A stretch of 50,171 bases of DNA, from assembly GCA_016873165.1 (NCBI GenBank), contig VGXV01000025.1:1-50171 (forward strand). The letters are read 5' to 3'. The position numbers and the translations under genes were made by a program. The notes beneath the pieces were generated by a model. It searched no databases. It worked only from the letters and a program-made list of their open reading frames with translations, and was not told the DNA's origin. Shown here piece after piece: positions 43,377-50,171 of this stretch (the stretch's first letter is position 1; each line of letters begins with the position of its first letter). This DNA comes from Planctomycetota bacterium (GTDB lineage Bacteria; Planctomycetota; Brocadiia; Brocadiales; Brocadiaceae).

Positions 43377-43542
43377 ATAAAAAATAATTTCATGTCATTT
43401 ATTCGTTTGATAACCGGAAGCATATTTTACAGAGAATTTGCAGAAAAATCTTGAATTTTATTTATTGTTACTTTATTGTTATCTTGTTTTTAAAAACTTT
43501 TTTATATTTTTCCCGATACATTCTTTTGATTGCCACACTACT

Positions 43543-44586
43543 TTGAAATCTATACATAAAACACTTCTTACTCTCATCATTGCAATTATTACCTTTTTGA
43601 TTATCATGGGTTTATTGTCGTTCAAAATCCTTGGGTCGGCGCTCAGAAATCAGGCAAAAAATCATCTCGTATCCGTTCGTGAAATCAAAAAAACACAGAT
43701 TCAAAATTTTTTTCGTGAACGATACGGCGATATCAACATTCTCTCCAAAAGTCCTCTCATTATGCAGAGTTTACCTGCTTTCGCTTCTGCTTTTAAGGAA
43801 GGAGGCTTTGATAATCCCCTCTATAAACAAACGGAAAAAGATTACGGTTATCTTTTTGTTCATTTTATGACTCAACATGGTTATCAAAACATATATCTTG
43901 CGGATGAAGAAGGATTTCTTGTTTACGGTGTTAAAAAAGATACGCTCCTTGGAGTAAATTTAAAAAGCAGAGATTTTATTTCAGCAAAAATAAATGAAGT
44001 TTTCTCGGAGGGATTAACCCGTCTTAATTTTTCCGATTTAACCTTTAATACAAAAACAAAAGACTTCATGTGTCTCGGAGCTTCCCCTGTATATGATAAC
44101 ACAAATACCCTTTTGGGGGTCGTTATTGTCGAAATATCATATTCGAAGCTTGATACCATCGTTTCACAGTGGGATGGGTTAGGAAAAACAGGAGAGATCT
44201 ATATTATCGGCGAAGACAAATTAATGCGTTCAAAATCGCGGTTTCTCAAAGAAAACACTATTTTAAAAAAGGAAATCGATACAAAAGCATCAAGGGATGT
44301 TCTTAAGGGCAACACATATATTCAGCTTGTTAAAGATTATCGGAACCTTCCTGTTCTCAGCGCTTATACCCCATTGGATGGTTTAAGAGATGTGAAATGG
44401 TATCTTCTGGTGGAAATAGACGAAAAAGAGGTACTGCATCCTTTTGGTGTTTTGGAATCGTATCTTGTCGTTATCGCAGCGGCAATTATTATTATCTCTA
44501 TTGCATTTCACTTAATTACCAGGAAAAAAAGTCCCGGCATTAAATTCCTGCCTCCATCTTCATCAAACTCCATTAACGAAGGATAA
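43543..44586 (+). CDS. Cache-domain membrane sensor without output domain
   Basis: A 347-residue protein. A transmembrane helix (TLLTLIIAIITFLIIMGLLSF) is followed by a periplasmic-type region of about 270 residues with dCache-like elements: a helix with FFRERYGDINILSKSP, then QNIYLADEEGFLVYG and GVVIVEISYSKLDTI. A second helix (VVIAAAIIIISIAFHLI) precedes a 20-residue polar tail. No HAMP, PAS, methyl-accepting, kinase or cyclase part follows, so the signal must pass to a partner. The TTG at 43543 gives a clean N-terminus. A TTG at 43438 would add 35 hydrophobic, unlikely residues. Confidence 0.75.
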   Translation: MKSIHKTLLTLIIAIITFLIIMGLLSFKILGSALRNQAKNHLVSVREIKKTQIQNFFRERYGDINILSKSPLIMQSLPAFASAFKEGGFDNPLYKQTEKDYGYLFVHFMTQHGYQNIYLADEEGFLVYGVKKDTLLGVNLKSRDFISAKINEVFSEGLTRLNFSDLTFNTKTKDFMCLGASPVYDNTNTLLGVVIVEISYSKLDTIVSQWDGLGKTGEIYIIGEDKLMRSKSRFLKENTILKKEIDTKASRDVLKGNTYIQLVKDYRNLPVLSAYTPLDGLRDVKWYLLVEIDEKEVLHPFGVLESYLVVIAAAIIIISIAFHLITRKKSPGIKFLPPSSSNSINEG

Positions 44587-44628
44587 GAATTGCAGTGACA
44601 TGCATGTTGCCCTGATAATTTCTAACAA

Positions 44629-44666
44629 AAAACTGTAGAGACGCATTGCTACGTCTCTACAGTTTT
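44629..44666. terminator. bidirectional intrinsic terminator, REP-like
   Basis: AAAACTGTAGAGACG (44629-44643) pairs with 44652-44666, flanked by an A-run on the left and a T-run on the right. It lies between convergent genes and can stop both. Its GTAG...CTAC core links it to the REP-like family. Confidence 0.8.
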
Positions 44667-44682
44667 CTTTTTAATGTAATGT

Positions 44683-46653
44683 TTAGTGCGCGCCCTGTGC
44701 CTGTTTCATCGAGTTCTTTTTGTAAGGCAACACCGTTTCCACATCTTCTATGCTGATAATCATATCCGGATGTTTCGGCAATATTTCCTCACGCAAATAC
44801 TCAAAAAGCGCATCTGCTTTATCATTTTGCAGCAGTGCTTCAATGCGGATTAAAGAATACGCGGCATTTGCGCTATCCGTCAGTTTTCTTACCGGTTCTA
44901 CGGTCATGAACTGAGCTATTTCAATGCCCTTAAAACCCTTCTTAAGTTGTGCTTGAAGTTCAATATCTGCAATAATGCTCACATGCTTTCTTACCAGTAA
45001 TTCTCTATTGCGTTTATGGGTTGCAAAAGCATGTTTGGAAAACTTCTGGTGCGCCTCTAGCCCTACAACCTCCATAGTAAGATGTTTCTTATGAAAATCC
45101 CGCTCTATCCCATGAAGTTTTTCCAAAACATCGTGGTCAACGAGTTTTGTTTTTGACATATTCAGTACCACATTTTTACTTTCCTTGAGGAAATGCTCAA
45201 CTTGCCTCTTAAAAGGAATCCAGTTGCTGAAAACGGCAGAATCGCTTGCGAAAATTATCACCGTATTGTCATCCTTTATTTTGACGTCTAGGTAAGGCCT
45301 GAATAATGAACGAAGAGGCACGCCATTAATAATATGTACGAAAAATTTTGCGCCTATTCCTATCGCAATTCCAACCACAAGATCTGTTGCCAGCACAGCT
45401 ACCAATGTAGTAACAAATACGATTAACTGTTCAACACCTATTCTGTATGTATGAACAAATTCCTTTGGCGACGTTAATTGGAACCCTGTGTATACAAGCA
45501 TTGCCGCTAATGCCGCAAGCGGTATTTTGCAGAGCAGAAAAGGAACGAGCGCGACAAAAAGCAACAATAATACGCCGTGATACATATCCGCAAAACGTGT
45601 GCGCGCTCCGTTGTCTATATTTGCTTTACTACGTACGATTTCTGATATCATCGGAAGCCCTCCGACAAAAGCGCTCAAAGTATTTGCAATTCCAACTGCA
45701 AGTAAGTCCCGGTTGAGATTTGTTTTTCTCTTCCATGGGTCGATGATATCTATCGCTTTTGCGCTGAGGAGAGATTCAATGCTTCCTATCAATGCAAACA
45801 TTATTACCCATTTCCATCCCATAACAGATTTTAAAGAAGAAAAATCGGGGAAAGCAATTGCTTTGAACATGTTGCCCGGAACGTTTACCATGAACTCTTT
45901 TCCTAACTTAAATTCATGTCCCTCAAAGGTATAGGTGCCTCCATTCGGCACCCCCAGATACAATCCAAGCGGTACGGCAAAAAATAATACAAACATAGGA
46001 GGAGGGATCATTTGAAATATTTTATGTTTGTGTTTTATCTTCGGAAGACCGAACATTATAAACAGACTGCCTACTCCTATCGCGGCTATATAGGGATTCA
46101 TATGCATTATTGCATGAGGAATATGGGCCATTAATTCGAAAGGTTCTCCCGAGGCATGTCCACCCAATGCAATAGGAAATTGTTTGAGAATAATAATTAC
46201 ACCAATTGCCGATAACATGCCATGTACGGCACATAAGGGGAAAAAATCTCCAAGTGAACCTACCCGAAGCAATCCAAATATAATTTGCAGACAACCCGCA
46301 GCAACTCCAACTCCTAAAGCCATTCTATACGCATGAATATCCGCGGCAATGTCTCTTCCTCCTGTAAACCCAAAATCGGTAACCGTTCCAATGGCAATTA
46401 CAATTAACCCTGCTGCAGGTCCTTTAATTGTTAATTGCGAGTTGCTGATAAATGTCGTAAGTATTGCGCCTATCACCGCGGTAAATATTCCTGCAATCGC
46501 CGGATAGCCACAGGCAAGTGATATTCCCATGCAAAGCGGAAGTGCAATTAAAAAAACCATGAATCCTGCATTGAAATCCTTTTTAAAATTTTGCCCCATT
46601 CCGGAAAAACCATCGTTTGGAATGGATTCTTCAGTAGCGCTTATTTTTGACAC
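44683..46653 (-). CDS. SulP-family anion (bicarbonate/sulfate-type) transporter with STAS and an added C-terminal domain
   Basis: A 656-residue transporter. The SulP membrane core covers residues about 30-435 with signatures GMSISLACGYPAIAGIF-like, STIKGPAAGLIVIA-type and IVRSKANIDNGARTRFADMYHG. A STAS domain (about 455-555; VVLNMSKTKLVDHDVLEKL) follows. Beyond it are about 100 more residues with a beta-alpha-beta pattern (YSLIRIEALLQNDKADALFEYLRE...MIISIEDVETVLPYK) that recalls PII/SbtB-like small domains; this last point is tentative. SulP proteins bring in bicarbonate, sulfate or other anions. A carbonic-anhydrase-like gene array lies upstream on the same strand, which favours bicarbonate (inference). 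Confidence 0.88.
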   Translation of the reverse strand: MSKISATEESIPNDGFSGMGQNFKKDFNAGFMVFLIALPLCMGISLACGYPAIAGIFTAVIGAILTTFISNSQLTIKGPAAGLIVIAIGTVTDFGFTGGRDIAADIHAYRMALGVGVAAGCLQIIFGLLRVGSLGDFFPLCAVHGMLSAIGVIIILKQFPIALGGHASGEPFELMAHIPHAIMHMNPYIAAIGVGSLFIMFGLPKIKHKHKIFQMIPPPMFVLFFAVPLGLYLGVPNGGTYTFEGHEFKLGKEFMVNVPGNMFKAIAFPDFSSLKSVMGWKWVIMFALIGSIESLLSAKAIDIIDPWKRKTNLNRDLLAVGIANTLSAFVGGLPMISEIVRSKANIDNGARTRFADMYHGVLLLLFVALVPFLLCKIPLAALAAMLVYTGFQLTSPKEFVHTYRIGVEQLIVFVTTLVAVLATDLVVGIAIGIGAKFFVHIINGVPLRSLFRPYLDVKIKDDNTVIIFASDSAVFSNWIPFKRQVEHFLKESKNVVLNMSKTKLVDHDVLEKLHGIERDFHKKHLTMEVVGLEAHQKFSKHAFATHKRNRELLVRKHVSIIADIELQAQLKKGFKGIEIAQFMTVEPVRKLTDSANAAYSLIRIEALLQNDKADALFEYLREEILPKHPDMIISIEDVETVLPYKKNSMKQAQGAH

Positions 46654-47130
46654 ACTTATTTACCTCCTTTTGTAATTCTTAATAATGCTATAAAAGTAAC
46701 CCTTTCTTGTCACATTACTTCTGCAAAAAGGCCGCTATAAAATGGGCAAATTGCGCTCCTAAACAACGTACACTAACATATATTTATTTATGTTCCAATT
46801 TTGGAGTGTGTTAGAAGAAATTATTTTTTAACGTAGCGGTCCGTTAATTGAGAAGGCATTGTACTTTTCATTTCTCGTTAGAAACTACTATTTCAAGATG
46901 AAATAGCGCGCCCCCTGTCATAACTTGATATTAAAGAATTTCAAAGCAGTCATTTCTATGGAAGCGGGGATACATGTCATGTTGTTAAAACCGGATCCCC
47001 ATATACACGAGGATGACAAAAAAACTCGCCGAAGGACTGATTAACCTCTGAACTTAATATAGTATCTTTAAATATTTATGAATGATGTGGAAAACACGAT
47101 GTTTATATTTTTGTGTGTGGATTGATGCTG
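46654..47130. other. non-coding interval upstream of the SulP gene
   Basis: 477 bases with no plausible gene. The right 100 bases are A+T-rich. A promoter for SulP must lie near 46660-46800 but no clear boxes stand out. I see no terminator stem. Confidence 0.5.
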
Positions 47131-47673
47131 TTATTTAACTTTGTCGAAATGTACGCCCTCTCTTGTCAGCGTTTCAAGATACAAATCTACTTCCAGTGTA
47201 GGATACTTTTCTATAAGTATCTGTCTTGCTTTTTTTAGGTCTGTGGAGAGATACACAAGTTCCGCAACCTTCGAACCGAATGCTGATGATCCGCCATATC
47301 CCCCACAGTCCCTGTGGCCTATAATAACAACACGTTTTATAAGATGGAAATTTATAAAACCGGTAACCTTGCTGAAAACAATATCTTGTGTAGCAGGATT
47401 TACAAGATTTAATATGCTGCCGGGTACTGAAATATGGTCATAGTTTCCGTTTAACCCTAATTTTTCATTTAGAAATTCCTGGTTTGCAAAGGCAAATCTA
47501 TAATCTATACAAGTAAACACCAGTGTATCACAGTCGCTTCTTTCAACTTCCTTATCTATCGGAATGACTGCTTTCGAATCTTTAAATAACGGTAATTCTT
47601 TTTTAGAACAGCCAGGATAAATAACCGTTGTCATAAGACAAAAAATACATACTATTTTCGAAAAATATTTCAT
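47131..47673 (-). CDS. exported beta-carbonic-anhydrase-like lipoprotein, type A (copy 1)
   Basis: A 180-residue protein. A signal peptide ends in a lipobox-like YPGC (Cys22). The core has CIDYRF (Cys55-x-Asp57-x-Arg59) and GHRDCGGYGG (His120, Cys123), which are the zinc ligands and Asp-Arg dyad of beta-carbonic anhydrases. The strand DHISVPGSILNLV between them is the family pattern. The enzyme family interconverts CO2 and bicarbonate; related folds hydrolyse COS or CS2. It is shorter than classic beta-CAs. Its closest relative is the type A gene at 48528. It is the last gene of an A-B-A-B array, all read leftward. Confidence 0.85.
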   Translation of the reverse strand: MKYFSKIVCIFCLMTTVIYPGCSKKELPLFKDSKAVIPIDKEVERSDCDTLVFTCIDYRFAFANQEFLNEKLGLNGNYDHISVPGSILNLVNPATQDIVFSKVTGFINFHLIKRVVIIGHRDCGGYGGSSAFGSKVAELVYLSTDLKKARQILIEKYPTLEVDLYLETLTREGVHFDKVK

Positions 47674-47714
47674 TTATAAATTGCCTTCTGAAAATTTCTT
47701 ATATAGATTTTGAT

Positions 47715-48338
47715 TTACAATATTTGCTCATATTCAATTTTTCTTTCCCCATCACTATCTATAATCTTACCGTAGAATAAATATACCTCCATTTCGCGAA
47801 ATCTGAATCGCATAAGTTTTCTTGCTTTTTTAAGATCCTTCGTAATCTTTTTATATTCTTCTTCATGGCTGCTGAATGCTTCTCCTCCGTAACCAATACA
47901 GTCTTCATGCGCTATTATCACTACGCGTTTTACGTGGTGCAAATGTACGGAAATACCAAATGTATCCATAACAAGTTTTCGCGTTTGCTTATTTAACATG
48001 TTCCGTATCGAGCCAGGAATAGAAAAATAATCGTAATCTCCCTTATATCCCAGTTTTTCGTTTATAAACTTTTGTGTTGCCTTGGCAAATCTAAAGTCAC
48101 TACAATTTATTACCATCGTTCCACACCAGTGTTTTTTTTCTTCAAAGAAACGTTCATAATGTATCTCGCTTTTCTTTTTGGAAAACGTCTGTTTTTTTTC
48201 ACCGTTTGCTTCACCAATATCCCAAGTTTCCTTACTTTCCGTTTCATTCGAAGCGAGAGAATATTTATTTAGAAAGGAGCACTGAATAAACAAGAAAAAC
48301 AGCGGTATTATAATTGCATATATCTTCTTTCCCAACAC
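47715..48338 (-). CDS. exported beta-carbonic-anhydrase-like protein, type B (copy 1)
   Basis: A 207-residue protein: N-terminal hydrophobic signal (IYAIIIPLFFLFIQC), about 40 polar residues, then the core with CSDFRF (Cys79-x-Asp81-x-Arg83) and AHEDCIGYGG (His144, Cys147). A second segment KKARKLMRFRFREMEVYLFYG closes the domain. It differs from type A by Glu and Ile in the HEDCIG motif and by the longer leader. A GGAGG box places the start at the GTG at 48338 (or the next TTG, 48335). It is separated from the type A gene downstream by 41 bases. Confidence 0.83.
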   Translation of the reverse strand: MLGKKIYAIIIPLFFLFIQCSFLNKYSLASNETESKETWDIGEANGEKKQTFSKKKSEIHYERFFEEKKHWCGTMVINCSDFRFAKATQKFINEKLGYKGDYDYFSIPGSIRNMLNKQTRKLVMDTFGISVHLHHVKRVVIIAHEDCIGYGGEAFSSHEEEYKKITKDLKKARKLMRFRFREMEVYLFYGKIIDSDGERKIEYEQIL

Positions 48339-48527
48339 GTTTGCCTCCAATAACACTTATTCTCAACCACCACAAACAATACAACATCCCTCTCGGCAAA
48401 TAGCACAGCTAATGCCAATGGAATCATTATACACTAATACGAGATAATCTTCATCATCTGGTTTTTCTTTTTCCGTTGGGGGAAAATTCTATCATCTTTA
48501 TAAATTTTTTGTGCAATAAAGACAACA

Positions 48528-49064
48528 TCATTTTATTTTTTCAAATTGGATGCCTTCTTTTGTCAATGTTTCAAGGTATAAATCTATTTGTAATGTGGGA
48601 TATTTTTCTATAATAATTTGCTTGGCTTTTTTTAAGTCCGTGGTCAAATATACATATTCCGCTATTTCTGACCCGAATGCGGAAGATCCACCATAGCCTC
48701 CACAGTCCCTGTGTCCGATAATAACAATTCTTTTTGTCAGATGGAAATTTACAAATTTGGTTATTTTGCTAAAAACAATTTCGCGTGTAGAAGGATTTAC
48801 AAGATTATATATACTACCGGGTATCGATATATGGTCATAGTTTCCCTCTATTTCCAATTTTTTATTTAAAAATTCCTGATTTGCAAAGGCAAATCTGTAA
48901 TCTATACAGGTAATGACCAATGTGTCACAGTCGCTTTTTTCCTCACCTTTATACAAGGGAACAATTGTCTTTGTATTATTTAATAAAAGCTCCTCCTTCC
49001 CGTAACAACCGGAAAACGCGATTACTGCAAAGGAGATATACAGTATTTTCGAAAAATGTCTCAT
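48528..49064 (-). CDS. exported beta-carbonic-anhydrase-like lipoprotein, type A (copy 2)
   Basis: A 178-residue paralogue of the 47131 gene: lipoprotein signal with AFSGC (Cys20), CIDYRF (Cys53, Asp55, Arg57) and GHRDCGGYGG (His118, Cys121). The two type A proteins share most residues from the first motif to the end (LYLETLT and KYPTL blocks). All predicted zinc ligands are kept, so both copies are probably active. It lies 190 bases upstream of the type B copy 1 and 42 bases downstream of type B copy 2. Confidence 0.85.
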   Translation of the reverse strand: MRHFSKILYISFAVIAFSGCYGKEELLLNNTKTIVPLYKGEEKSDCDTLVITCIDYRFAFANQEFLNKKLEIEGNYDHISIPGSIYNLVNPSTREIVFSKITKFVNFHLTKRIVIIGHRDCGGYGGSSAFGSEIAEYVYLTTDLKKAKQIIIEKYPTLQIDLYLETLTKEGIQFEKIK

Positions 49065-49106
49065 TATTAATAATTATTTCTCATAAAGTTATGTAAATAT
49101 TACACA

Positions 49107-49700
49107 TTATAAAATCTGCTCGTATTCAACTTTTTTTACATCAGTATCATTTATTATCCTGCCGTAAAACAGGTATATACTCAAATCTCTAAACCTGAAT
49201 CGCATAAGCCTCCTTGCCTTTTTCATGTCTTTTACAATCTTGTTATATTCTTCCTCACTATTACGAAAAGTTTCTTCTCCCCCATAACCTATGCAATCTT
49301 CATGTGCTATTATTACCACACGCTTCACATGATGCAACCGAACGGAAATACCAAATGTATCCATGACAAGCTTTCTTGTTTCTTTATCCAGCATATTGCG
49401 TATTGACCCGGGTATGGAAAAATAATCGTAATCTCCTTTATATCCAAGGTTTTCGTTTATAAACTTTTGTGTTGCCCTGGCAAATCTAAAGTCACTGCAA
49501 TTTATTACCATCGTTTCACACCAGCGTTTCTTTCCCTCAAAAAAATGTTCATATTTTATTTCACCACTCTCATCTCTCGAGAAAAAGTGTTTCTTTTCAC
49601 TTTCCGGCTCAGCTAATACTACGCGTTTGCTGTCTGTATAAAAGCATTGAATAACGAACATCGATATTATAATTATTATTACATTTTTAATGCTAACCAA
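49107..49700 (-). CDS. exported beta-carbonic-anhydrase-like protein, type B (copy 2)
   Basis: A 197-residue paralogue of the 47715 gene: hydrophobic signal ending SMFVIQC, CSDFRF near residue 69, AHEDCIGYGG near residue 133, and a basic RRLMRFRFRDL helix. A TTG at 49700 with a GAGGAG box 9 bases upstream is the start. It is the first gene of the array. The last residues (VEYEQIL) are shared with copy 1 (IEYEQIL), so the paralogy runs the full length. Confidence 0.83.
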   Translation of the reverse strand: MVSIKNVIIIIISMFVIQCFYTDSKRVVLAEPESEKKHFFSRDESGEIKYEHFFEGKKRWCETMVINCSDFRFARATQKFINENLGYKGDYDYFSIPGSIRNMLDKETRKLVMDTFGISVRLHHVKRVVIIAHEDCIGYGGEETFRNSEEEYNKIVKDMKKARRLMRFRFRDLSIYLFYGRIINDTDVKKVEYEQIL

Positions 49701-49735
49701 TATGATAACTCCTCAAATTAACACAAATAAAATTC

Positions 49736-49800
49736 GATTCTTCGTCCTGTTCAGAATGATAAGAACAGTCATTCTGAGGGAGTAAAGCGACCGAAGAATC
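49736..49800. repeat. 65-bp palindromic dispersed repeat (copy 2)
   Basis: GATTCTTCG (49736-49744) mirrors CGAAGAATC (49792-49800), with CAGAATGAT/GTCATTCTG inside. It is the partner of 3739-3801 and is followed by the same TTTGAAATTCC motif. Confidence 0.75.
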
Positions 49801-49948
49801 CTGGTTTGAAATTCCCATACCTGAACTTAATATTGAAAAATATCAATGCCCTCTAAACAGCATAATTTGTGCCATTAAAACAAACATAACGTAATAATTT
49901 AATATATAATACTTTACAAATTTTAATATCTATTTTGCCTGCATAAAA

Positions 49949-49991
49949 AAATCGGTTTAAATAATCCAATTTTAATTATTTAAACCGATTT
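49949..49991 (-). terminator. intrinsic terminator of the right-edge gene
   Basis: 17 bases at 49949-49965 pair perfectly with 49975-49991 around a 9-base loop. Read on the minus strand, the stem is followed by a run of seven T, about 55 bases after the stop of the gene ending at 50046. Confidence 0.88.
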
Positions 49992-50045
49992 AAAAGTACT
50001 TTTCTTAATTAATACTATTTGGTGTAAGGAATTTACTCCCGTATG

Positions 50046-50171
50046 TTATTGTTTAGCCGGAGAGGTTTTTACAAATGATCTTATCATCGTCACAAATACT
50101 ATCAACCACGCTATATACGCCACATAAATAAATCCCTTTGATATGTTCGATATGTACCCTATCCCCAACGC
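50046..50171 (-). CDS. C-terminus of a membrane protein
   Basis: The minus strand gives 41 residues ending in a TAA at 50046-50048: one transmembrane helix (GFIYVAYIAWLIVFVTMI) and a short basic tail. The codon style (ATA, GCG, TTG, AGA) matches the TDT-family fragment at the left edge, and the helix would suit the end of a TDT-type permease. Family assignment is not possible from this piece. Confidence 0.6.
   Translation of the reverse strand, partial: ALGIGYISNISKGFIYVAYIAWLIVFVTMIRSFVKTSPAKQ

Larger units (their letters stand above)
49701..50045. other. non-coding interval
   Basis: Holds the 65-bp palindrome (49736-49800) and the terminator of the right-edge gene. The promoter of the carbonic-anhydrase-like array should lie in the first 35 bases or beyond the palindrome. 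Confidence 0.55.

Noticed and set aside
46654..47130. possible small RNA or riboswitch upstream of SulP
   Set aside because: No convincing stem set or terminator was found by eye.

Overview
The window looks like a chromosomal piece of a planctomycete of the anammox order (Candidatus Brocadiales, Kuenenia/Brocadia/Jettenia type). This is an inference. It rests on modest G+C, many small two-component and PAS-rich signalling genes, a membrane pyrophosphatase with a secretory-type N-terminal extension, dense palindromic repeats between genes, and Brocadiales-like protein wording. No 16S, hydrazine-synthesis or other diagnostic gene is present, and I saw no tRNA, rRNA or CRISPR array.

Layout, left to right. 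1-211 is the N-terminus of a TDT-family membrane transporter that runs off the edge. 399-3028 holds a SemiSWEET carrier, then a minus-strand run: Tat-exported phosphoesterase, Cys-rich mini-protein, CBS protein and YkgJ-like Cys-cluster protein. 3285-4337 holds molybdenum-cofactor genes (MOSC protein and Mog). 4780-8035 is a broken MalT/SARP-type STAND regulator with one stop and two frameshifts. It is followed by a secreted seven-repeat RCC1 propeller and by a REP-associated tyrosine transposase (RAYT) with REP-like hairpins around and inside its gene. 11136-14124 is an ABC exporter operon with an uncharacterised membrane-anchored protein. 14248-16677 is hppA with a clear terminator.

16820-24584 is housekeeping: zinc ribbon, rsfS, rpsU, trpD, pyruvoyl arginine decarboxylase, argJ, mtaB, a PLD-like secreted protein, lexA with a readable promoter/operator, and a radical SAM protein. 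24944-31450 is a signalling block. A giant CheB-CheR-PAS-GAF-PAS protein without a kinase domain converges on a minus-strand cluster that encodes a KaiB-like protein, an NtrC-type sigma-54 activator and a single-domain receiver. 31784-33943 is repeat-rich and carries two orphan IS481-type helix-turn-helix proteins and the second copy of a 139-bp MITE.

33944-39526 holds glcD, an aspartate aminotransferase, a small helical protein, obgE and coaX. 40216-42874 is a probable operon of a tandem-duplicated unknown domain protein, an OmpR/PhoB regulator and a PhoR-like kinase. 42885-44586 holds a DUF456 protein and a Cache-type sensor without an output domain.

44683-49700 is the most distinctive part. 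A SulP anion transporter with STAS and an additional C-terminal domain lies next to four tandem exported beta-carbonic-anhydrase-like proteins arranged A-B-A-B. I infer an extracytoplasmic inorganic-carbon (or related small molecule) handling locus. The window ends in the C-terminus of another minus-strand membrane protein behind a perfect intrinsic terminator.

The intergenic DNA carries several palindromic families: GTAG...CTAC-footed REP-like hairpins, a 139-bp TA-ended MITE in two copies, two unrelated ~101-bp palindromes, and a 63-65 bp palindrome in two copies.
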